A DNA stretch of 64,000 nucleotides, taken from the NCBI GenBank assembly GCA_023423895.1, contig JAFAER010000011.1, forward strand, positions 1-64,000, written 5' to 3'. The notes below the pieces were generated by a model. The model was not told the DNA's origin. It did no database searches and saw only the letters and a program-made list of their open reading frames with translations. This DNA comes from Pseudomonadota bacterium (GTDB lineage: Bacteria > Myxococcota_A > Polyangia > Polyangiales > Polyangiaceae). Shown here piece by piece: positions 42,894-50,695 of this stretch (position 1 is its first letter; every line of letters begins with the position of its first letter). Made by a program: the position numbers and the translations under genes.

Positions 42894-44183
42894 TCACGGG
42901 AAGGTGACGGTCGTAGGGAAGGGGTGGCGGAAGATGTCGCGCGTCGATTGCCCGAGCTGCCCCGCGCTGTTGTCGCCGAGGCACTGCACGCTTCCGTCCT
43001 CGAGGACGACGCACGTCGAGTCGTCGCCGACGGCGACGTCGATGACCTTCTTCGTGAGCGTCGGAACGACGGTCGGGATGTACGCGCCGTCGGCCGAGGC
43101 ATAGCCGAGCTGTCCTTGGCGGTTCATGCCTCCCCAGCACGTGAGCTTGCCGTCGGTCATTCGAGCGCAGGTGTGCGTCAGCGCGGCGACGATCTTCGAG
43201 GGATATGCAGCGGTCGAGAAGAAGGCCTCGACGGGCAAGAACTCGTGGCGGACGTAGCCGAGACCGAGCGTGCCGTAGTCGGCACGGCCCCAGCAGAACA
43301 GCCGGCCGGTCGTCGTGAGCGCGCAGACGTGATTGTCCGAAGCCGCGAACTGGAACACCGGAGGGAGCCCGGAGACGGGCGCTGGGTCGAGGTCCGGTGA
43401 GATCGCCGTCGCCCGACCCAGCGAGTAGCGCTCGCTGCCCCACGAGAGGAGCGTTCCGTCCGTCGCGAGCGCAAATCCGGTGCCCCACTGCATCCGCGTG
43501 TCGACGATCTTCCTGCCGCCGACATCGACGACGCCGTCGCTGTGCCCCGTGGAGTAGTCGAAGCCCCAGCAGTGGAGATCGCCATTGGTGAGGACGGCGC
43601 ACTTGCGGCTGTTGCCGACGGCGAGCTTCTTCGCGTTCGTGACCTCGTCGACGGACGTCGGCGCACCCGAGCTCGCGCCAAAACAAGACACGTTGCCGTT
43701 CGCGAACGCGACACACGTATCGTAGGCGCCGATCGCGATGTCGACGACGTCGGTGAGCCCATCGAGGGCCACCGGGGTGGCGCCGGGGTTGGGCGCGCTC
43801 GCGTCGACGAAGCTCCCGAGTGCCGAGGGCTCGCCCCAGCATCGAATGACGCCGTCCGTCGCGGTGGCGCAGTAGTTCTTCGGCCCCGCGATGATCTTCG
43901 TGATGCACGGCGTGACGGCGCACGAGACGGTGGGCGCTGCCGCGTCGAAGGGCGGCCGATCGTCCGGAGGCCGAGCGTCGGCGGCGTCTGCTCCGGCGTC
44001 GTCGTCCATGGGCCTGGTCGTGTCGGGCTGCGCGTCCGCGCCGGCGTCGCCTTCGGGCTCGACCGTCGTGAGCGGACCTTCGTCGTCGGCGCACGCGAGA
44101 AGGAGCGCGGGCGCGAGGAGGCTGCCCACGACGAAGAAGGCGCCGGCTGTGATCGATGAACGACGAGGCGGGAGGGGCTTCAT
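42894..44183 (-). CDS. Module D gene 7: RCC1-type propeller lipoprotein (429 aa)
   Basis: ATG at 44183 overlaps the stop of gene 6 (ATGA). The signal peptide ends at ALLLAC, followed by an Asp/Ala-rich linker of about 60 residues. RCC1-type blades follow: YCATATDGVIRCWGEPSALG, KCAVLTNGDLHCWGFDYS, VCALTTTGRLFCWGRADYG, TCARMTDGKLTCWGGMNRQG and a final TCVVLEDGSVQCLGDNSAGQ in which CWG has become CLG. One blade (TGFALATDGTLLSWGSERY) lacks the Cys pair, as does the corresponding blade of the other copies, which indicates true positional correspondence among the three paralogues. Confidence 0.86.
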   Translation of the reverse strand: MKPLPPRRSSITAGAFFVVGSLLAPALLLACADDEGPLTTVEPEGDAGADAQPDTTRPMDDDAGADAADARPPDDRPPFDAAAPTVSCAVTPCITKIIAGPKNYCATATDGVIRCWGEPSALGSFVDASAPNPGATPVALDGLTDVVDIAIGAYDTCVAFANGNVSCFGASSGAPTSVDEVTNAKKLAVGNSRKCAVLTNGDLHCWGFDYSTGHSDGVVDVGGRKIVDTRMQWGTGFALATDGTLLSWGSERYSLGRATAISPDLDPAPVSGLPPVFQFAASDNHVCALTTTGRLFCWGRADYGTLGLGYVRHEFLPVEAFFSTAAYPSKIVAALTHTCARMTDGKLTCWGGMNRQGQLGYASADGAYIPTVVPTLTKKVIDVAVGDDSTCVVLEDGSVQCLGDNSAGQLGQSTRDIFRHPFPTTVTFP

Positions 44184-45538
44184 TCCTTCACCTTGCGATG
44201 GAGGGCGATGTCGTTGCCGACGACCCAGATCTCGCGCTCGCCAGCCACCACGGGACCGGCATGGATGTCGTGGAGATCCTGGAGTAGCGGTGTCGTTCGC
44301 GTGAGCGCGAGCGGAACGAGGCGCCATTCGGTTCCGTCGAAGTGGCGGACGGTGCCGGACTGACCGACGAGCCAGACGTCGTCCGCGCTCCGCGCCCAGA
44401 TCGCGTTGGGAGAGCCGAACGTGTGCGCCAGCTCGCGTGTCCACGCATGGTCGCCGGCGTCGGTGATCCCGACTTCGTCCGTTTCGGGATCGACCGCGCC
44501 CGCATCGAGCTTCGACGCGTCGTCGGCGATCCGTACCACGCGTGCCTGATTGCCCGAGCCGCGCACCGCGAGGAGCTGGACGCCGTTGCTCGACGAGATC
44601 GCATCCGAGATCGGCTCCGAATAGCCCTGCAGGAGCGGGATGTGCTGCCACGCCGGACCGCTGTCCGTCGGTCCGCTCCATTTCGCGGCGACGAGCTGGT
44701 TCTGGAACTTGCAGTCGATCGGACCGCACGACGTCGTCTCGTAGCCGCCGATCCAGAGCGACGTCGCATCGAACCAGAGCGCGTGCACGCGCAGACGCGC
44801 CGAGCTGTGCGTGAACGAGCTCGGGACGGTCATCTGCACGAACGACCCACCCTGTCCGCCGCCGCTCGGAACGAAGCGCCACACGCGATTGAGGTTGTTC
44901 GTTCCGCTCTGCCCGTCGGCGATCGCCCAGACGTCTCCATCGGACGTCGCCGTGATGCGCGCGATCGTCTGCGTCGTCGCGATCGAGATCTTCTCGAACG
45001 CGACGTCGGTACCCGTGACCTTGCCGCGGTAGATCTCGCCGCGCTCGCCGCCGACCCACACCTCGTCCGCGCTCGTGCCCCAGACGGTCCAGAGGGGGGT
45101 GGTCATGATCGCCGCGACGCGCCAGGTCGCTCCGTCCCAGAGCAGGACGTGGCCGGCGGTCGAGACGGCCCATGCACGGCTATCCGGGGCCACCCAGACG
45201 CCACGCAGCGCGAAGTCCGGGCCGATGATGATCGGCGGCATGGCGCTCGCGTCGTAGTCGTCCTTCGACGGAAGCTTCGTGTAGCACCAGGCTTCTTCCG
45301 TACAGAGGCTCTCCGAGGCATCCGCTTCGACGCCGCCGTCGGCGGGGCTCGTCACGTCCTCGAGCGGCGGCGGCGTCACCGTCGAGCTCCCGTCGCGGTC
45401 TTCGGCAGGAGGCTCTGCGGGGGCGGTGTCCGAGGTCGCGCAGGCCACGGCGACGCGTGCGACGAGGGCGATCGTGCCGCATGCGAAGAAGGGACGGGCC
45501 CAACGCCCGAGCCGATGCGTAGGAAGCGCGCGGTTCAT
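44180..45538 (-). CDS. Module D gene 6: second propeller-type lipoprotein (452 aa)
   Basis: ATG at 45538 overlaps the gene 5 stop (ATGA). The signal peptide is Arg-rich and ends at RVAVAC. A Glu/Asp/Ser/Thr linker leads to the C-x-n-C pair (CTEEAWC) found in all gene 6 paralogues. Blades include APDSRAWAVS, WGTSADEVWVGG, SDGDVWAIADG, SADDVWLVGQSG and a closing EIWVVGNDIALHRK. An inserted pair of cysteines (TTSCGPIDCKF) in the middle is not seen in the other copies. Binding propeller on the cell surface inferred. Confidence 0.8.
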   Translation of the reverse strand: MNRALPTHRLGRWARPFFACGTIALVARVAVACATSDTAPAEPPAEDRDGSSTVTPPPLEDVTSPADGGVEADASESLCTEEAWCYTKLPSKDDYDASAMPPIIIGPDFALRGVWVAPDSRAWAVSTAGHVLLWDGATWRVAAIMTTPLWTVWGTSADEVWVGGERGEIYRGKVTGTDVAFEKISIATTQTIARITATSDGDVWAIADGQSGTNNLNRVWRFVPSGGGQGGSFVQMTVPSSFTHSSARLRVHALWFDATSLWIGGYETTSCGPIDCKFQNQLVAAKWSGPTDSGPAWQHIPLLQGYSEPISDAISSSNGVQLLAVRGSGNQARVVRIADDASKLDAGAVDPETDEVGITDAGDHAWTRELAHTFGSPNAIWARSADDVWLVGQSGTVRHFDGTEWRLVPLALTRTTPLLQDLHDIHAGPVVAGEREIWVVGNDIALHRKVKE

Positions 45539-46770
45539 GGATGTCTCCGGCTCGACGCCGTTCGATGCAGGACGAGACCGTCGCCGACGATCCAGACGTC
45601 GTCGGGCCCGCTGCCCCACACCCCGAAGAGGTTCGTGGGGACGTCTCCCGGAGGAAGCCCGATCGTCGCGACCGTCCAGTCCTTGCCGTCGTAGTGGATG
45701 ACCGTCCCGGTGTCGCCGACGGCCCAGACGTCGTTCGTGCTCGTGCCCCAGACGCCGTGGAGATGGCTCGTCGTCGGCGAGTCGACCGCGTGCCACGTGC
45801 CGGTTTCGTCCGCGATGTGACGGATGGTCCCGTTCTGTCCGACCGCCCAGACGTCGCTCGCGCTCGTCCCCCAGACGGCCTCGAGGTCGTTCACGGTATC
45901 CGGGGTTCGGAAGGACCAGTGGCCTGCTTCGGGATCGTCGAGCACGAACGCCTGGCCCCTTTCGCCGACGGCCCACACGACCGACGGAGTCTGGCCGACA
46001 GGCGTCCCCCAGAGCGCACGTACGAGAGGCGTGCATTGCATGTCTTGCTCGCAGCTTCCGCCGCGGCTCCAGACAGCGCCGCCGTCGTCGTCCGTGCCGA
46101 ACCGCCAGAAGCTGCCTCCGTTGCCGTAGAAATCGGCGAAGCGGACCGTATGCTGACCTGCGATCCACACCTGATCGCGCGCAGAGCTGTGGCCGGCCCA
46201 GATGCGTCCGGACCCCACCTCGTTCGGGTTCCAGGACGATCCCTTCACGTCCTCGAACGTGGCCGAGCCGCCGACGAAGCCCTGCGAGTGGACGGGCGTC
46301 GTCGAGCTCATGAACCAGACGTCGTCTTTCCCCGTGCCCCACACGGAGAAGAAGATGTCGCTCCGGTTCGTCGCGAGCGGCACGAACGTCGTGCCGTCAC
46401 CGTGGAGGATCGTCCCGCGCGTGCCGACGGCCCAGACGTCGTCTTTCGCGCTGCCCCACACGGCGTTCAGCGCGATCGAGCGTGAGACGGGGTACGCGAC
46501 AGCGCAGAAGTCGACGGTCGTGCAGTCCGTCGTGGTGACGCAGCCGGCGCGGTCCGAGCAGCCTGCGTCGTCGCCCTGCGCGTCCTGGTCCACGCTTGCG
46601 TCGGGCGCCGGAGGGACCGGCTCGTTGACCGGCGGCTCGCTCGGAATCGCCTTTTCGTCGGTCGCACACGCGAGGATGCCTAGCGTCCCGACGGAGCACG
46701 CGAACAGAGACCCGAGCGTGAAGCGAAGCGCGGTCCGCCGCTTGCCGGAGAGGGCTTGGAGCGAGCTCAA
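45535..46770 (-). CDS. Module D gene 5: WG-repeat propeller lipoprotein (411 aa)
   Basis: The TTG at 46770 overlaps the Cys-rich gene stop (TTGA) and is the start that leaves the signal peptide intact (FTLGSLFACSVGTLGILAC). Blades are strongly conserved: WGSAKDDVWAVG, WGTGKDDVWFMS, RDQVWIAG, VVWAVGERG, WGTSASDVWAVG, WGTSTNDVWAVG and WGSGPDDVWIVG. An Asp/Pro-rich linker and a Cys segment (CSDRAGC, CTTVDFC) precede them. It is closest to the module C copy at 30471. TTG starts also occur for module A gene 6 and module C gene 1, so low-efficiency starts are frequent in these modules. Confidence 0.84.
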   Translation of the reverse strand: MSSLQALSGKRRTALRFTLGSLFACSVGTLGILACATDEKAIPSEPPVNEPVPPAPDASVDQDAQGDDAGCSDRAGCVTTTDCTTVDFCAVAYPVSRSIALNAVWGSAKDDVWAVGTRGTILHGDGTTFVPLATNRSDIFFSVWGTGKDDVWFMSSTTPVHSQGFVGGSATFEDVKGSSWNPNEVGSGRIWAGHSSARDQVWIAGQHTVRFADFYGNGGSFWRFGTDDDGGAVWSRGGSCEQDMQCTPLVRALWGTPVGQTPSVVWAVGERGQAFVLDDPEAGHWSFRTPDTVNDLEAVWGTSASDVWAVGQNGTIRHIADETGTWHAVDSPTTSHLHGVWGTSTNDVWAVGDTGTVIHYDGKDWTVATIGLPPGDVPTNLFGVWGSGPDDVWIVGDGLVLHRTASSRRHP

Positions 46771-48008
46771 TTGATCCTCCCGCCGTCGCACTCGGTCGTC
46801 ACGCAGCGTCCGCCGACACACGGCTGTCCCACCTCGAGGTCACAGCTCTCCCCGCACGCCCCGCAGTGTCGGGGATCCTTGTCGAGCGCGACCTCGCACC
46901 CATCGCTCACGAGACCGTTGCAGTCTGCACGACCGGGCTGACACGTGAAGCTGCAGCGACCCTTCACGCAGATCGAGTCGGCGTTGTCGATGGTCGGGCA
47001 CGCGTAGCCGCAGGATCCACAGTTCTTCGGATCGTTCTCGAGGTCGGCGCAGACCTCAGGCATCCAGCCGGCCGCCGGGCAATACGACTTCGTGCCCTTG
47101 CACTGGCAATCCATGCCCGTATCGGACGTGGTGAAGCACTGCTGGGTCGGCGAGCACTTGTTCCCGCACTTTCCGCAGTGGTCCATGTTCGGCTGCATGA
47201 GGTCGACCTCGCAGCCGTCGACCTCGCGCTTGCCGTTGCAGTCGACCCAGAAGACGTCGTCGTCGTGGTAGCAGCGCGGAACGGAGCACGTGCCCTGGTG
47301 GCAGCCGTAGAACATGTTCGGCGGCAGCGCGCCTGCGTCCTCGGGCTGGTTGTCCCGGCACTTCCTCTCGCAGGCGCCGCAGTTGTCGTCGTCGTTCGAC
47401 GTGTCGACGCAGGTGCCGTTGCAGTTCTGGTGACCCGGGGGGCAGCCGCACTTTCCGCCGACACATTCGACGCCGGGCGCGCACTCGTTCCCGCAGAAGC
47501 CGCAGTTGTTCGGATCGATCTTCGGGTCCGACTCGCACCCGTCGTCGGGGACACCATTGCAGTCGGCGTATTCCGCGACGCAGAACGGCTGGCACTTGCC
47601 GTCGACGCAGGCGGCGCGGAAGTGGAACGCGTCCGAGCCAGTCGGGCATTCGTTGCCGCAAGATCCGCAGTTCTGCGGATCGGTGTCCGTGTTCGTGGCG
47701 CACGGGTATGGCGCAAGCGTCCCAACGACCGAGCACGATGCCCATGGCGTCGGGCACTCCGTGGCGACGCACATGGACGCGGTCTGGTTCGGGGCCGGTG
47801 ATGTCGCGCCCTCGTTCCCGCCGTCGGTCTCGACGAACGCCGGCGGCGCTCCGGCCTCTTCGGCGACGCCGCCGCCGAAGGTGACGAACGCGTCTCTGGT
47901 CGAGCACGCGACGATCGCGGTCGCGAAGATCGCGGAGGTCATCGCGACGAACGCGATGCTCCGGCCATGTCCGCCTTGGGCGTCCTTCTGCACGAGCGGC
48001 TCCTTCAT
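46767..48008 (-). CDS. Module D gene 4: Cys-rich lipoprotein with NCGxCGxxC repeats (413 aa)
   Basis: The signal peptide ends at FATAIVAC after an N-terminal extension of about 15 residues. Repeated blocks are NCGSCGNEC, NCGFCGNEC, NCGACERKC, HCGKCGNKC, NCGSCGYAC and HCGACGESC, with DCNGVPDDGCES and DCNGLVSDGCEV between them. The count and order of blocks correspond to the paralogues at 9086 and 29221. It lies 106 bp from the upstream membrane-protein gene, the largest internal gap of module D, so it may have its own promoter. Disulfide-rich surface protein by inference. Confidence 0.82.
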   Translation of the reverse strand: MKEPLVQKDAQGGHGRSIAFVAMTSAIFATAIVACSTRDAFVTFGGGVAEEAGAPPAFVETDGGNEGATSPAPNQTASMCVATECPTPWASCSVVGTLAPYPCATNTDTDPQNCGSCGNECPTGSDAFHFRAACVDGKCQPFCVAEYADCNGVPDDGCESDPKIDPNNCGFCGNECAPGVECVGGKCGCPPGHQNCNGTCVDTSNDDDNCGACERKCRDNQPEDAGALPPNMFYGCHQGTCSVPRCYHDDDVFWVDCNGKREVDGCEVDLMQPNMDHCGKCGNKCSPTQQCFTTSDTGMDCQCKGTKSYCPAAGWMPEVCADLENDPKNCGSCGYACPTIDNADSICVKGRCSFTCQPGRADCNGLVSDGCEVALDKDPRHCGACGESCDLEVGQPCVGGRCVTTECDGGRIN

Positions 48009-48114
48009 CGAAGCAAGTGGCGCGAGGATCGGGCGGCGTCCGTCGAGGGCGCTGCGAATGAGTCGATGCCGATCACGTCCGGATTGATCACGAATTCGAT
48101 CGAGCTCGAGGCGG

Positions 48115-48900
48115 TCACTCGCCGTGAGCGTCGAGCCGCGCGGCCGTGCGGACGCGCTGCGTATAAGGAGAGCCAGGGTGCGTCCGGAGGAACCGCTCCG
48201 CTCTCACGCGTGCTTCCTCGGTTCGGCCGAGACCGGCGAGCGCCTGGACCTCGAGCGCATCCGCCTCCGCGACGAAGTGCGGATCGCGGAACGTGACGCG
48301 ATAGCGTTGCACGCGGGCGAGCGCTTCGTCTGGGCGACGCGCCGAGAGCGCCGCACGTGCAGCGTCGATCGCTTTCAGCTCGTCTTCGACCGTCACCGTC
48401 TCCGGGCGTACGGCCCTGGGCTCGGAGGTGACCGCCACGCGAGCGCTGGCCGGCGGGACCGCGGTCGGCAGCTCGTCGATGTGCAGGCTCGGGACGACGA
48501 CCGGTGACGAGATCGAGGGCTCGGCCGTCGAAGGCTCTGCGTGCGCCGTCGTCATCGGCACGTCGGGGACGGCGGTCGTGGCCACGTGCTCTCCCTCGTC
48601 ACGGAGCGCGTCGAAGCCGATGGCGCCGCCGGTGATGACCGCCGCGGCGAGCGCGAACCAGCCCACCTTGCGTAGGGCGTTCGAGCCCGATTGGGGAAGC
48701 GCGTTCGAGCCCGATTGGGGAAGCGCGTTCGAGCCCGTTCGGGGAAGCGCGCTCGCCAATGGAGAGGTCGACGCGGCGACGGCAAGCAGGCGCGCGCGCT
48801 TCTCGTCGATCGCGACGGGATCGTCGGACTCTGCGGAGCGCAGCAGGCTCGCGACGTCGGATGGAAGCCGTCCGTCGAGAAGACGTTCGGGCTCGCTCAT
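48115..48900 (-). CDS. Module D gene 3: single-pass membrane protein, probable sigma regulator (261 aa)
   Basis: ATG at 48900 overlaps the sigma gene stop (ATGA). The cytoplasmic region (1-75) contains three tandem SGSNALPQ-type units encoded by a 24-bp DNA repeat at 48677-48748, found in no other copy. The membrane helix is VGWFALAAAVITGGAIGF (about residues 77-95), followed by a Pro/Ser/Thr/Val linker and the helical-repeat domain (IDAARAALSARRPDEALARV, ALEVQALAGLGRTEEARV, RFLRTHPGSPYTQRVRT). Probable anti-sigma partner by position; no zinc motif is present. Confidence 0.77.
   Translation of the reverse strand: MSEPERLLDGRLPSDVASLLRSAESDDPVAIDEKRARLLAVAASTSPLASALPRTGSNALPQSGSNALPQSGSNALRKVGWFALAAAVITGGAIGFDALRDEGEHVATTAVPDVPMTTAHAEPSTAEPSISSPVVVPSLHIDELPTAVPPASARVAVTSEPRAVRPETVTVEDELKAIDAARAALSARRPDEALARVQRYRVTFRDPHFVAEADALEVQALAGLGRTEEARVRAERFLRTHPGSPYTQRVRTAARLDAHGE
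48677..48748. repeat. Three 24-bp tandem repeats inside the module D membrane-protein gene
   Basis: Units of 24 bp starting GCGTTCGAGCCCGATTGGGG lie at 48677-48700, 48701-48724 and 48725-48748. The first two are identical and the third differs by two bases. They encode eight-residue units in frame, so copy-number changes would not disrupt the gene. Confidence 0.85.
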
Positions 48901-49505
48901 AGGGATCCTCCGGAGCGCTGGGCCCGCGTCGCAAGCGCCAGGAAGGCGTCGCGGGCGCGGCGCAGCCGGGACGCCACCGTCCCTGTGGGAATGGAGAGAG
49001 ACTCGGAGATTTCGGCCATGGTGAAGCGTTCGAGCTCGAACAGGAGGAAGACGACGCGCAGATCCTCCGGCATGCGGTCGAGGATGTTCTGCAGCCGAGC
49101 GCGGGTCTCGTTCGCTTCGGCGGTTTCGTCTGGGCGCGCTGCGCGATCGACCTCGGCGTGGATGCGGTCGTCGTCGACGATCTCGCGCCGTCGGAAGATC
49201 GTCCGGCGCGCATGCGCGCAGGCGAAGACGCAGGTGCGGAAGAGGTAGCCGCGCTCGCTCTCGATCGCGTCGATGTTGCGCGCGGCGACGAGGAAGACCT
49301 CCTGGACGATGTCCTCGAGGTCCGACGTCCGGATCCCGAGGCGCCGGGCGCTTCGCCAGACGAAGCCGTAGTGCTCCGTGACGAGGCGCTCGAAGCGCGC
49401 CTTCTTCGCGGCATCGTCGAGCGGAGCGCGCGCGTCGTCGTTCCGAGACGTCGTCATCGCCGACGCCCCCGGAAGGAACTCCGCTCCCGGCCCAGCCAGT
49501 GCCAT
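48897..49505 (-). CDS. Module D gene 2: ECF sigma factor (202 aa)
   Basis: Region 2 reads FERLVTEHYGFVWRSARRLG and LEDIVQEVFLVAARNID; region 4 reads FTMAEISESLSIPTGTVASR. The ATG at 49505 gives 202 residues; an internal ATG at 49457 (MTTSRND) would give 186 and cannot be excluded since neither has a strong ribosome site. The stop overlaps the membrane-protein start. The 85 bp upstream (49506-49590) should hold the promoter. Most similar in layout to the module B sigma factor. Confidence 0.9.
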   Translation of the reverse strand: MALAGPGAEFLPGASAMTTSRNDDARAPLDDAAKKARFERLVTEHYGFVWRSARRLGIRTSDLEDIVQEVFLVAARNIDAIESERGYLFRTCVFACAHARRTIFRRREIVDDDRIHAEVDRAARPDETAEANETRARLQNILDRMPEDLRVVFLLFELERFTMAEISESLSIPTGTVASRLRRARDAFLALATRAQRSGGSL

Positions 49506-49590
49506 CGAGAGAGGACAATCCCGGAGGGCCCCAAACTGATCACGGTTTCGTCCGCCAGGACGCGGGTACGGCGCGCCCTGGCGATATACG

Positions 49591-50652
49591 CTAGAGAAAA
49601 CGAGCGCTTGCCGCGAGACCGACGGAGCCCGAGAAGAGGATGCTCGGCGCGCGATAGACGATGCGGATGGGCTCGGTCAGCCCGAACGTGGTCCTCGTGA
49701 ACGGGACGAGCCCGCCGATCTCGGCATCGAGCGAGAGCCAGGGCAACACGAACCAGGACCCGCGAACGGCCCCGCTCATCGCGGACCACGGCGTCGAGGT
49801 GTGGCCGACCTGGGGGATGTTGCGCGAGGTCGCGGTCAGCGTGCCGATCTCGAGGCCGATGCATGGCGCGAAGGTGAACGGCGTGCCCGCGAGCGTGACG
49901 CGAGCGCAGCCGTGGGCGCGTCCGGTCTCGAAGGCGAAGCTCGCCTCGCCGCCGGTCGAGAGTCTCGTGTCGAATCCAGCGAAGCCCCACGACAGCCGGA
50001 GCGCCGGCGCGATGGGCAGATCGGCGATCCGCCGCGCGAGCTCGCCTTCGACCCGTGCGCCCCAGGCGGCGTTCGGCGCGTGGAGATAGGCGAGCGTCAC
50101 CCCGGAGCTCCATTTCCACGCCGGTTCGCGACGGCGCGGCACGAAGCTCGGTCGGTCCCCTCGTTGCTCGGGCGCCGGAGGGCGAGCGGGTGGAACGCTG
50201 GGCGCGGGCGGCGGAGGTGGCGAAGGTGGCGTCTCGGGCGCAGGCTCCGGCTGGGGATCGGACGCCGGGTCGAGTGCGATGGCGATGAACACGACGAGCG
50301 CGGCACTGACTGCACGGCATGTCTCGGCGCGGAGCTCGCGAGTCTCTGGCGCTCGGCCGTCGCGCGTCACCTCGAGGCGGCCGGCGAAGCCGCGGTCCGC
50401 GGCGCGTTCGATCCGGACGACGAAGCGGCGGCGGTCGAAACCCGAGCGCCATCCCGGGTCGACGCGGCGGCCGAGCTCCTCGAGCAACTCCTTGCGCGTG
50501 GGGCATCCCGGAGCGGCCTCGTACGAAAGGTGGATCCCGGCCGGCGGCTCGGAGGCCGCTGCCCATGCGGAGCCTGAAAGAAGCTCAGCGGCCACCACGC
50601 ATGCGACGAGCAGAGCTCCCCCACATCGGCCGTGCCGCGAGGACCTGCCCAT
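49591..50652 (-). CDS. Module D gene 1: CP-domain plus outer-membrane barrel protein (353 aa)
   Basis: The ATG at 50652 gives an Arg-rich signal peptide with core GGALLVACVVAAELL and cleavage near SAWAA. The entry motif is HLSYEAAPGCPTRKELLEEL and the second Cys lies in AETCRAVSAALVVFIAI, matching genes at 6569, 23442 and 26643. A Pro-rich linker (about 130-160) precedes a barrel candidate with amphipathic strands and a C-terminal ASARFL, ending in Phe-Leu. Here the barrel includes a Cys pair (HGCARV and APCIGLE) that also appears in module B (TGCPLLL and GPCVGIE), suggesting a conserved strand-bridging disulfide. Confidence 0.75.
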   Translation of the reverse strand: MGRSSRHGRCGGALLVACVVAAELLSGSAWAAASEPPAGIHLSYEAAPGCPTRKELLEELGRRVDPGWRSGFDRRRFVVRIERAADRGFAGRLEVTRDGRAPETRELRAETCRAVSAALVVFIAIALDPASDPQPEPAPETPPSPPPPPAPSVPPARPPAPEQRGDRPSFVPRRREPAWKWSSGVTLAYLHAPNAAWGARVEGELARRIADLPIAPALRLSWGFAGFDTRLSTGGEASFAFETGRAHGCARVTLAGTPFTFAPCIGLEIGTLTATSRNIPQVGHTSTPWSAMSGAVRGSWFVLPWLSLDAEIGGLVPFTRTTFGLTEPIRIVYRAPSILFSGSVGLAASARFL

Positions 50653-50695
50653 GATCGCCGCCCAGGCTACCACTCGGCGGCGAAGCGGAGCGCGG

